Below are positions 8,421-15,051 of a DNA stretch of 64,000 bases, piece after piece. The notes beneath the pieces are model-generated. The model saw nothing but the letters and a program-made list of their open reading frames with translations, did no database searches and had not been told where the DNA came from. This DNA is from UBA11051 sp964390495 (GTDB taxonomy: Bacteria; Armatimonadota; Zipacnadia; Zipacnadales; UBA11051). Both the position numbers and the translations under genes were made by a program. The stretch is taken from contig CAYMIN010000002.1 of assembly GCA_964390495.1 (NCBI GenBank), positions 235,803 through 299,802 of the forward strand, read 5' to 3'. The first letter of the stretch is position 1; each line of letters begins with the position of its first letter.

Positions 8421-9143
8421 ATGCACATTGACGTTGTGACGATATTCCCTGATCTGATTGCCGATGCGCTCGGCTACGGCATCCTGGGCCGTGCCGCCGC
8501 CGGCGACCTTGTCAATATTGCTGTTTACGATCTGCGCGATTACTGTCACGACCGCCACAGCCAGGTTGACGATACGCCCTACGGCGGCGGACCCGGCATG
8601 GTTATGAAGCCGGAGCCGTTCTTCGATGCGGTGAGCAGTTTACAGGCCGAAGCCGACCAGCCCGGCCACGTCATCCTGCTCAGCCCGCAGGGCCGGCTCT
8701 TCAATCAGCAAATCGCGCGTCAGTTGACCCAGCAGGGCCGGCTGATTCTGTTGTGCTCGCGCTATGAGGGTATAGACGAACGGGTGCGCGAGGCGCTTGC
8801 TGATCAGGAGCTCTCGATCGGCGATTACGTCCTCAGCGGCGCCGAATTCGCCGCCCTGGTAGTCATGGACGCGGTCGTCAGGCTGGTGGACGGTGTCCTT
8901 GGTAACGAGGCCTCGACGCTCCAGGAGTCTCATGCCGAGGGCCTGCTGGAGTATCCGCAGTACACGCGCCCTGCCGTCTACCAGGGCATGGCCGTTCCGG
9001 AGTTGCTGGTGCGCGGCCATCATGAAGAGATCCGCCGGTGGCGCCGCCGCCAGGCGCTCAAACGCACACTCGAGCGCCGCCCTGACCTGCTTAGTAGCGC
9101 CGACCTTACCGACGAAGACTGGCAAATACTCGGAGAACTCTGA
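8421..9143 (+). CDS. trmD: tRNA (guanine-N1)-methyltransferase TrmD
   Basis: TrmD methylates G37 next to the anticodon, using SAM bound in a trefoil knot. The 240-residue protein carries DDTPYGGGPGMVMKPEP, the LLCSRYEGIDERV knot motif, and SIGDYVLSGAE. The last of these is usually SGGE; here the second Gly is Ala. Overall length and order are normal for the family. It lies between rimM and rplS. Confidence 0.96.
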   Translation: MHIDVVTIFPDLIADALGYGILGRAAAGDLVNIAVYDLRDYCHDRHSQVDDTPYGGGPGMVMKPEPFFDAVSSLQAEADQPGHVILLSPQGRLFNQQIARQLTQQGRLILLCSRYEGIDERVREALADQELSIGDYVLSGAEFAALVVMDAVVRLVDGVLGNEASTLQESHAEGLLEYPQYTRPAVYQGMAVPELLVRGHHEEIRRWRRRQALKRTLERRPDLLSSADLTDEDWQILGEL

Positions 9144-9170
9144 GCCGATACCCAACAGGAGCAAATCAAG

Positions 9171-9692
9171 ATGAAGTCACCGCTCATTCAGCAGTTTGAG
9201 GCCAAGCACATGAAGCCCGACCTTCCCGACTTCCGGCCCGGGGACACCATCAGGGTCTATGTCAAGATCACCGAAAAGTCCCGGGACGAAGAGCGTACCC
9301 GGGTACAGCCGTTTGAGGGCGTTGTCATCAGGCGCTCCGGTGGCGGGCTTAACGAGACCGTCACGGTCCGGCGCGTCACCTACGGTGTCGGCGTCGAGCG
9401 CACCTTTCCGCTCCACGCCCCCGTCGTTGACCGCATTGAGGTGGTCCGTCGCGGCCAGGTAAACCGTGCCCGTCTTTACTATCTACGCGGTCGCAGCGGT
9501 CGCGCCAGTCGCATCCGCGAGTTGCGCGAGACCGTCCCACGGCCTGCGGCACCAGCAGACAGCGATCAGCCGGCTGTTGAAACCGCAGCCGGGGTGCCTG
9601 ACCAAGCCCAGCCTGAGCCCCAGCAGCCCGAAGCTGTCGCCGAGTCGGCGACCGCCAGCGAGCCGGAGGCGCAGCCCACCGAGGACGACTAA
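9171..9692 (+). CDS. rplS: 50S ribosomal protein bL19
   Basis: The first ~115 residues match bL19: PDFRPGDTIRVYVKI, RVQPFEGVVI and ERTFPLHAPVVDRIEV, then the RARLYYLR element. After that comes a ~55-residue tail rich in Ala, Pro, Glu and Gln, absent from typical bL19. A CAGGAGC Shine-Dalgarno precedes ATG 9171. The acidic tail resembles the one on bS16 in the same operon. Confidence 0.95.
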   Translation: MKSPLIQQFEAKHMKPDLPDFRPGDTIRVYVKITEKSRDEERTRVQPFEGVVIRRSGGGLNETVTVRRVTYGVGVERTFPLHAPVVDRIEVVRRGQVNRARLYYLRGRSGRASRIRELRETVPRPAAPADSDQPAVETAAGVPDQAQPEPQQPEAVAESATASEPEAQPTEDD

Positions 9693-9698
9693 GCAGCC

Positions 9699-10409
9699 AT
9701 GAACGATGTAGGGGCCACAACGGTTCTGGCGTTTGACAACCCCTGGCACGTTGCCGGTCTGATTGCTCTGGCGGTGATTGTGCGCCTGTGGGCCGCCCAT
9801 ACGCGCCTGTTTGCCCTGGCGGCGCTGCTCCATAGCTCCCGTGCCGCGGTGCTTGAGTTCATCGATTCCGCTTTGATAGCGCTGCTCTTGGTCTTCTGTA
9901 TTCTCCGCCCCTTTGTGGTCCAGGCTTTCTACATCCCCTCCGGCTCGATGGAGCCGACCCTACAGGTCGGCGATCGCATCCTCGTCAACAAGTTCATCTA
10001 CCACTTTCTCGAGCCGCAGGCTGGCGACATCGTTGTGTTCAAAGCGCCGCCGGTAGCTGACCATCTCGACCGCGATTTCATCAAGCGCGTTGTCGGAACC
10101 CCCGGCGACCGCCTGGCCGTGGTCGGCTATCACGGCCTTTACACCAACGGCGAGCTGGTCAATGAGCCGTATATCAAAGAGACACCAACTTACGACTGGC
10201 CTGATTTCCACGGCGGTGAGGTACTCGTACCTGAGGCGAAACTGGTGGTATTCGGCGACAACCGCAACTGCTCCAATGACAGTCACCGCTGGCAGACGCT
10301 GACCAGTGATAACCGCTGGCAGGCGCGGCCCTTCCTGCCTGAGGAGAATGTCCTGGGCAAGGCGATGGTGATATTCTGGCCGATTGGCCGCATGCGCATG
10401 GTGCGCTGA
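9699..10409 (+). CDS. lepB: Signal peptidase I
   Basis: LepB cleaves signal peptides from Sec-exported proteins. Two N-terminal hydrophobic segments (about residues 15-30 and 52-72) anchor it. The catalytic Ser is in IPSGSMEPTL and the general-base Lys in FIKRVVGTPGD. Box E reads GDNRNCSNDSH, close to the usual GDNRxxSxDSR. The 236-residue length is normal. It ends the ffh operon and is followed by a strong terminator. Confidence 0.94.
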   Translation: MNDVGATTVLAFDNPWHVAGLIALAVIVRLWAAHTRLFALAALLHSSRAAVLEFIDSALIALLLVFCILRPFVVQAFYIPSGSMEPTLQVGDRILVNKFIYHFLEPQAGDIVVFKAPPVADHLDRDFIKRVVGTPGDRLAVVGYHGLYTNGELVNEPYIKETPTYDWPDFHGGEVLVPEAKLVVFGDNRNCSNDSHRWQTLTSDNRWQARPFLPEENVLGKAMVIFWPIGRMRMVR

Positions 10410-10416
10410 CTACCCA

Positions 10417-10444
10417 AAGCCACCTTTAACGGGTGGCTTTTTTG
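10417..10444 (+). terminator. Rho-independent terminator after lepB
   Basis: The arms AAGCCACC and GGTGGCTT enclose a short TTTAACG-type loop and are followed directly by a T run. It ends the ffh-lepB transcription unit and separates it from the repeat-rich leader of rnhB. Confidence 0.88.
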
Positions 10445-10470
10445 TGGTTGACGCCTAATGCTGCTGTTGT

Positions 10471-10539
10471 AGGAGCGCATCGGGCACCTGTGCCGAAGGT
10501 GTGGGTGCGCCCGCACAGCAATGCTCGCGTGCGGCGGGC
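10471..10539 (+). repeat. Dispersed repeat module A, copy 1
   Basis: A 69-bp unit beginning AGGAGCGCATCGGGCACC and ending GTGCGGCGGGC. It recurs 141 bp downstream with about four mismatches, and shorter versions of its first 45 bp occur near 31.5 kb (+) and 50.8 kb (-). It contains the imperfect inverted pair GGGCACC / GGGTGCGCCC. The bases just after it (ggctttccagcccgacagcc) match module C described elsewhere. Confidence 0.85.
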
Positions 10540-10568
10540 TTTCCAGCCCGACAGCCGCTGCTGTTGTT

Positions 10569-10601
10569 CCCTCTCCCCTTGGGAGAGGGCTAGGGTGAGG
10601 G
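10569..10601 (+). repeat. Dispersed repeat module B
   Basis: The palindrome CCCTCTCCCCTTGGGAGAGGG followed by CTAGGGTGAGGG. Reverse-orientation copies lie at about 50767-50803 and 55374-55406, and a diverged one at 36860-36900 between glyQ and glyS. The stem is a near-perfect inverted repeat without a T tract. Confidence 0.85.
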
Positions 10602-10611
10602 CCGCCGTTTT

Positions 10612-10680
10612 AGGGGCCCATCGGGCACCTGCGCCGAAGGCGTGGGTGCGCCCGCACAGCAATGCTCGCGTGCGGCGGGC
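10612..10680 (+). repeat. Dispersed repeat module A, copy 2
   Basis: This is the second copy of the 69-bp unit, starting AGGGGCCCATCGGGCACC. The two copies bracket module B and lie directly upstream of rnhB, whose start codon is 53 bp further on. Confidence 0.85.
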
Positions 10681-10732
10681 GTCCGCTCCGACGCGAGTGC
10701 CGTTCGCTTGCTTGTATCTGCATATTCCGCCC

Positions 10733-11401
10733 ATGAAACCGCAATCCCGCCGCTCGAGAAAGCTCCCGCGCGCCGCCTCGCGCGCCCGCGAGCACCAACT
10801 GGCTGAGGACGGCTATGAGCTGGTCGCCGGCGTTGACGAGGCCGGCTGTGGCGCCCTGGCCGGGCCGGTGGTTGCGGCTGCGGTGATCCTCCGGCCATCT
10901 CTACGGATCGCCCATCTCACCGACTCCAAGCAGCTCTTGGCGACGGACCGCGAGGCTCTCTGCCAGGCGGTGCAGGAGCAGGCCACTGCTTGGGCGATGG
11001 CCCTTTCCTCTCCCCAACTCATTGACAGCATCAACATTCGCCGCGCCCGACTGCGGGCCATGAAACTTGCCGTCGAGGCTTTATCGCCGGCGGCTGATTT
11101 CGCCCTGATTGACGGCAATGCCGCGCCGCAACTGCAGATCCCCTGCCAGGCCATCATTAGCGGCGACAGCCGCTGTCGGATCATCGCCGCCGCCTCGATT
11201 CTCGCCAAGGTGATGCGCGATGCCATGATGGTGGAACTGGATGCCGTTTATCCCGAATACGGCTTTGCCGGACACAAGGGCTATGGGACCCCGCAGCATT
11301 TAGCGGCGATTGCGCGGCACGGTCCTTGCTCTGCCCATCGCACGACCTTCGCACCGATTCTCGCCTCCCTGCAGCAGACTCTTGATTTAGCGGACGAATA
11401 G
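10733..11401 (+). CDS. rnhB: Ribonuclease HII
   Basis: RNase HII nicks DNA 5' of misincorporated ribonucleotides. The 222-residue protein has GVDEAGCGALAGPVV, LTDSKQLL, DGN, then ISGDSRCRIIAAASILAKV and HKGYGTPQH, which supply the acidic active-site residues. The usual GRG is GCG here. ATG 10733 gives a normal family start; the long in-frame extension upstream runs through repeat modules A and B and is unlikely to be coding. No good Shine-Dalgarno is visible. rnhB often follows lepB in this neighbourhood. Confidence 0.93.
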   Translation: MKPQSRRSRKLPRAASRAREHQLAEDGYELVAGVDEAGCGALAGPVVAAAVILRPSLRIAHLTDSKQLLATDREALCQAVQEQATAWAMALSSPQLIDSINIRRARLRAMKLAVEALSPAADFALIDGNAAPQLQIPCQAIISGDSRCRIIAAASILAKVMRDAMMVELDAVYPEYGFAGHKGYGTPQHLAAIARHGPCSAHRTTFAPILASLQQTLDLADE

Positions 11402-11672
11402 TGGGTATATATTGATAAACGGTAACTGCTCAGCTTGGGGTGTTACAAGAGTGGACAGGCAAGGCAGCAGGTGGCGACTCGCCCCGCAAATCTACCCCGG
11501 AGGACAGGCATCCCTGCCTGTCCAGGCCATTGCCGTTCGGACAGACCTCGACAGGCTAGGAAACCTGTCGTCCAGGAAGGCTAGCAAGAAGGGCCGTGCC
11601 ACTCCAGGAAACCTCAAAGACAGGCGTCCTCGCCTCTGCATTTCCTTTGCAGGCCACAAGGTGAGTAATTAG
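11402..11672. repeat. Intergenic region with GACAGG-type hairpins
   Basis: This 270-bp gap holds no convincing gene. It contains the perfect inverted repeat GGACAGGCA-TCCC-TGCCTGTCC at 11502-11523, a second at 11549-11570 (CGACAGG / CCTGTCG), and further GACAGGC words near 11454 and 11620. It leads into the first pseudopilin. No T tract follows the hairpins, so they do not look like plain terminators. Confidence 0.6.
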
Positions 11673-12326
11673 ATGAACTTTTCTCCAAAGCAGCCTTGCC
11701 GTCGCGCCGCCTTCACGCTTATCGAGCTGCTGGTAGTCATCGCCATCATTGCGCTACTGGCGGCGATGTTATTTCCGGTGTTCGCGCGCGCCCGCGCCAA
11801 GGCCCGCTCGACCCGCTGTGTCGCCAATCTCAAGCAAATCGGCAACGCCCTCATAATGTACGTTGACGACTATGACGGCTTTCTCCCCTGGGCGGTTGAT
11901 TGCGCCGATCGGTATGCTCCGGAGATCTGGGCCGGCTTCCCGGAGTACCAGGCCTGGATCCCCTACATGCCCCGTCACAAGGATGTCCTCGATCCCTATA
12001 TTAAGAACCGCGAAATCTGGCACTGCCCGGCCGATATCGGCTATGATGTCCTGGAAGATTCCGGCGTACCCCTGGATGGTCGGCCTACGGCCTTTGAGGC
12101 CTTCGGCAGCAGCTACATGTACCAGACGATAATCACCTTCCGCCAGGGCCTGCTCTCACAGCTCAAGGACCCCGTCAACACCAATGTATTCTTTGATGGC
12201 CATGGCAGTTGGCACGGTGGCAAGGGCTTCAATGCCAAGCGCTGGAATGTTTTGTACGGTGATGGCCATGTCAAGTCGGTGGGCCGCGAGCAGTACAACG
12301 CCGGCTGGACCAATGAGCCGTTCTGA
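11673..12326 (+). CDS. Type IV pilin-like (pseudopilin) protein 1
   Basis: A 217-residue exported protein of the prepilin N-terminal methylation class. FTLIELLVVIAIIALLAAML is the prepilin-peptidase site and hydrophobic helix; the residue before the Phe is Ala rather than the usual Gly. It is followed by FPVFARARAKARSTRC. The C-terminal half has a CPAD segment and ends near LYGDGHVKSV, related to the H-x9-DG motif of Planctomycetes and Armatimonadota pseudopilins. It is the most divergent of the four here. AAGGTGAG just upstream of ATG 11673 is a fair ribosome-binding site. Function beyond assembly into a pilus-like or secretion structure is unknown. Confidence 0.85.
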   Translation: MNFSPKQPCRRAAFTLIELLVVIAIIALLAAMLFPVFARARAKARSTRCVANLKQIGNALIMYVDDYDGFLPWAVDCADRYAPEIWAGFPEYQAWIPYMPRHKDVLDPYIKNREIWHCPADIGYDVLEDSGVPLDGRPTAFEAFGSSYMYQTIITFRQGLLSQLKDPVNTNVFFDGHGSWHGGKGFNAKRWNVLYGDGHVKSVGREQYNAGWTNEPF

Positions 12327-12412
12327 CAACTTTTTCACATTTTTTCTGCAGGCAAGCAGGGAACCGGGGCAGCCCGAAAGAATCTCTTAATAGTGGACGT
12401 TGGGAAGCATCA

Positions 12413-12441
12413 TTGACGGGGACATCGAGCGGTGCTATACT
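12413..12441 (+). promoter_or_regulatory. Promoter of pseudopilin 2
   Basis: TTGACG at 12413-12418 and TATACT at 12436-12441 lie 17 bp apart. The start site would be near 12448, about 50 nt before ATG 12499. Pseudopilin 2 is therefore probably transcribed separately from pseudopilin 1. Confidence 0.75.
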
Positions 12442-12498
12442 AAGTTGGAAACTATGGTTATCGCCAACGTGCTAAGCACTAGGAAGGAGCAAATCACA

Positions 12499-13119
12499 AT
12501 GAGAGGTTCTCGTAGAAGTGGCTTCACTCTGATCGAGTTGCTAGTGGTCATTGCCATCATCGCGATCCTGGCAGCTATTCTGTTTCCGGTATTCGCCAGG
12601 GCCCGCGAGAAGGCCCGCCAGGCGAGCTGCCTCAGTAACGTCAAAGAGATAGCGCTTGCGGCCCTGATGTACCTGGAGGACTACGACGGCATCATGCCGC
12701 CCACAGTGGGCTCGCACGACCACTATTACAGCAACGGCGGCAAATGGTGGTATGACCGCGTCATGCCCTACATCAAGAACAACCAGGTGCTGCTCTGCCC
12801 CAGCGAAACGGGTCGCGGCTGGACCATGACCGGCTGGTACGCCTGCCACTATGCGATAAACTACTGGGCGGCAAATCAGCTACTGATTGATGTCAAGTAC
12901 CCGGCCGGCATGGTGATGCTGCTGGACACTCAGAGCGCCAGGAATTACTTCAAGGGCACGGTCCAGCCCACCGACTGGGCGGCCTGGCCCGGCAAGACCG
13001 CCGCCCGCCACAACGGTGGCCTCAACATCGGGTTCATGGACGGTCACGGTAAGTGGTATAAGTATCCCCTGCCGAAAACCGCCACCCCCGAGTTGTGCTG
13101 GCGGTATAACGGAACCTGA
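12499..13119 (+). CDS. Pseudopilin protein 2
   Basis: A 206-residue pseudopilin. The leader MRGSRRSG is followed by FTLIELLVVIAIIAILAAI, then LFPVFARAREKARQASC. The middle carries EDYDGIMPP and a CPSE segment; the C-terminus has IGFMDGHGKWYKYPLP. ATG 12499 is chosen for the AAGGAGC eleven bases upstream and the short basic leader; an in-frame start at 12400 lies upstream of the promoter. It closely resembles pseudopilin 4 through its whole length, so the two are probably duplicates. Confidence 0.88.
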   Translation: MRGSRRSGFTLIELLVVIAIIAILAAILFPVFARAREKARQASCLSNVKEIALAALMYLEDYDGIMPPTVGSHDHYYSNGGKWWYDRVMPYIKNNQVLLCPSETGRGWTMTGWYACHYAINYWAANQLLIDVKYPAGMVMLLDTQSARNYFKGTVQPTDWAAWPGKTAARHNGGLNIGFMDGHGKWYKYPLPKTATPELCWRYNGT

Positions 13120-13131
13120 CCCGTATCACGC

Positions 13132-13154
13132 ATGAGGCCGAGCTTCGGCCTCAT
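13132..13154 (+). terminator. Hairpin after pseudopilin 2 (possible terminator)
   Basis: A perfect 10-bp stem, ATGAGGCCGA / TCGGCCTCAT, with a 3-base loop, lies 12 bp after the stop codon. The following bases (gttcgcc) are not a T run, so termination may be weak or factor-dependent. Confidence 0.5.
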
Positions 13155-13308
13155 GTTCGCCTTGCCTGGACCTGAAGCCGAGCGCTTGGGGCTTATACAG
13201 GGCGCAAATGTCCGGCTCACGGTAGCCGGTGTGTCGTGATATCCTAGGTCGCAACTAGGCGCAATAGTAATGGCAATCGTCCTATGTGGTAGGAAGGAGA
13301 GAGTCACA

Positions 13309-14007
13309 ATGAGACAGCCTGGCAGAGGTGGATTTACTCTCATCGAATTGCTGGTGGTGATAGCAATAATTGCTATCCTGGCGGCGATTCTCTTCCCGGT
13401 CTTCGCGCGCGCTCGCGAGAAGGCGGTGTCACAATCATGCCTCTCCAACGTAAAACAGTTGGCCCTCGGTTGTATCATGTACGCGGGAGATTGGGACGGC
13501 ACGTTCCCGAAAAAGACCACCGGTTCTCCCGCCATTGCTTGTCCCTTTTCCGATGACGGAGCTACTGAATACTCTTACATCTTCTGGATGGACATGATTT
13601 TCCCTTACGTGAAAAATGAGGGACTCTTCGTCTGTCCGGCACGTCCTAAAGGGACCGGCTATAGGTGCGGCTATGGCATCAACCGCGAGTTCGACCTCGC
13701 CGACAGCGGTCAAGGGCTCCAAGAGTCCGAGATCCAACATCCGGCACAATTCGTGCTTTTGGCCGACCGCAATTCCCATTGGGGCTTCACCACCCGCGTT
13801 TACTGGTGGTATCCCTGGGCGGTGCCTGGCAAGTACTACTGGATCTGGCACGGCACAGCCGGTGGCGGGCCCAAGCACATGGAAGGCATCAATGTCGCCT
13901 TTGTGGATGGCCATGCCAAGTGGGTCTCTTGGGATGGCGGCAACTTTATGTCCAAGACCTATGGCGGCCCTTGGTACTGGACCCTTGTTGAGGAGGCAAG
14001 TTACTGA
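13309..14007 (+). CDS. Pseudopilin protein 3
   Basis: A 232-residue pseudopilin with leader MRQPGRGG, then FTLIELLVVIAIIAILAAI and LFPVFARAREKAVSQSC. It has GDWDGTFP, a CPAR segment and, near the C-terminus, HMEGINVAFVDGHAKWVSW, the H-x9-DG element. AAGGAGAG lies just before ATG 13309. It is longer than copies 2 and 4 and diverges from them in the middle. About 190 bp of mostly featureless sequence separates it from pseudopilin 2. Confidence 0.88.
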   Translation: MRQPGRGGFTLIELLVVIAIIAILAAILFPVFARAREKAVSQSCLSNVKQLALGCIMYAGDWDGTFPKKTTGSPAIACPFSDDGATEYSYIFWMDMIFPYVKNEGLFVCPARPKGTGYRCGYGINREFDLADSGQGLQESEIQHPAQFVLLADRNSHWGFTTRVYWWYPWAVPGKYYWIWHGTAGGGPKHMEGINVAFVDGHAKWVSWDGGNFMSKTYGGPWYWTLVEEASY

Positions 14008-14076
14008 GGCGCTACTGACAGGCTCTGTAACCAGTAACGCCCGAGCACCTTAGCTTGAGAAAAGGTGGTGGTAGGA

Positions 14077-14688
14077 ATGTTGAAGAGAGCAGGCTTCACC
14101 TTGATAGAGTTACTCGTGGTGATTGCCATCATCGCGATCCTGGCAGCGATCTTGTTTCCGGTCTTCGCCAGGGCTCGCGAGAAGGCCCGGCAGGCCAGTT
14201 GCCTGAGCAATTGCAGGCAGATAGCCGAAGCTGGCCTTATGTACATGGAGGACTATGACGGCATCATGTGCCGGCAGGTCGGCTCCTATGACCATTACAG
14301 CTACCCTCATCGGGTCTGGTGGTACATGTATCTGGAACCGTATATGAAGAATGCCCAGATACTGCTCTGTCCCAGCCAGCGCCAAGGCTGGGGGCTCGGA
14401 GGCAATTCCTACAACTGCAATTACGCAGTCAACTACTCGACCTCCCAGGTGCTGTTGATTGACATCAAATACCCGGCCGGCATGCCGATGTTCACCGAGA
14501 CCAGTTTCCGCAATTATCATCAGGGCACTCGCGCGCCCACCAGGTATGACGCCTGGCCCAGCAAGAGCGCTTTCAGGCACAATGAAGGTATGAATATCGG
14601 CTTCATGGACGGTCATGCCAAGTGGTATAAGTACCCACTGCCCACCACCGGCTCACCCGAACTAACCTGGAGAGGCAGCGGAGCCTAG
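14077..14688 (+). CDS. Pseudopilin protein 4
   Basis: A 203-residue pseudopilin with leader MLKRAG, then FTLIELLVVIAIIAILAAI and LFPVFARAREKARQASC. It has EDYDGIMC, a CPSQ segment, GTRAPTRYDAWPSKSAF and, near the end, MNIGFMDGHAKWYKYPLP. ATG 14077 follows AAGGTGG by eight bases; GTG codons at 14065 and 14068 are in frame but worse placed. Its C-terminal DNA is the closest match to the decayed fragment at 19321-19436. Confidence 0.88.
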   Translation: MLKRAGFTLIELLVVIAIIAILAAILFPVFARAREKARQASCLSNCRQIAEAGLMYMEDYDGIMCRQVGSYDHYSYPHRVWWYMYLEPYMKNAQILLCPSQRQGWGLGGNSYNCNYAVNYSTSQVLLIDIKYPAGMPMFTETSFRNYHQGTRAPTRYDAWPSKSAFRHNEGMNIGFMDGHAKWYKYPLPTTGSPELTWRGSGA

Positions 14689-14764
14689 CGCGTAGGGCGT
14701 GGTTTTGCTGTCCTTTTGCGCGCCAAGATCCAGAGGCCGCAAACCAACATCACGCACAATTGGC

Positions 14765-14803
14765 AAAGGGCGGGGGTATAGGTGATCTCCCGCCTTTCTA
14801 TTT
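14765..14803 (+). terminator. Terminator after the pseudopilin cluster
   Basis: AAAGGGCGGG pairs with CCCGCCTTT around a 14-base loop, and CTATTT follows. It lies about 75 bp after the stop of pseudopilin 4. Confidence 0.6.
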
Positions 14804-14936
14804 CGACCCGGGCCTAACTGCCCGGCCAACCCATGGCTTCGACAATACCTGTTCTCCGCTGTAGGGGTGCAGGCAGCGCGCTCTAGGTACCGTCGCATGG
14901 GGCGGGCTTCCCAGCGCGCTCTCGTTGGCTGTTGCG

Positions 14937-14996
14937 GTTTGGAGGGGCCGCATACGAGGCGGAAGCGCTAGCTTCCGCCGAGAATCCGGCCCAGCC
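14937..14996 (+). repeat. Dispersed repeat module D, copy 1
   Basis: A 60-bp unit: a 23-bp left part (GTTTGGAGGGGCCGCATACG...), an 18-bp palindrome CGGAAGCGCTAGCTTCCG, and a 19-bp right part CCGAGAATCCGGCCCAGCC. Left and right parts recur exactly, in reverse orientation, at 50889-50947, but with a different 17-bp centre. It lies 55 bp before the start of the polysaccharide lyase gene. Confidence 0.85.
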
Positions 14997-15051
14997 GTTG
15001 TCTGTTGATGCCGTTGCAGAGCCGATGCACAGACCAAAGGAGACCGCTAGT

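Noticed and set aside
10440..10735. CRISPR array or integron upstream of rnhB
   Set aside because: There are only two copies of the 69-bp unit, spaced 141 bp apart with a different module between them; there is no regular repeat-spacer pattern and no cas or integrase gene.
11412..11672. Small 86-codon open frame before pseudopilin 1
   Set aside because: It runs through GACAGG hairpin repeats, has no good ribosome-binding site and no family resemblance.
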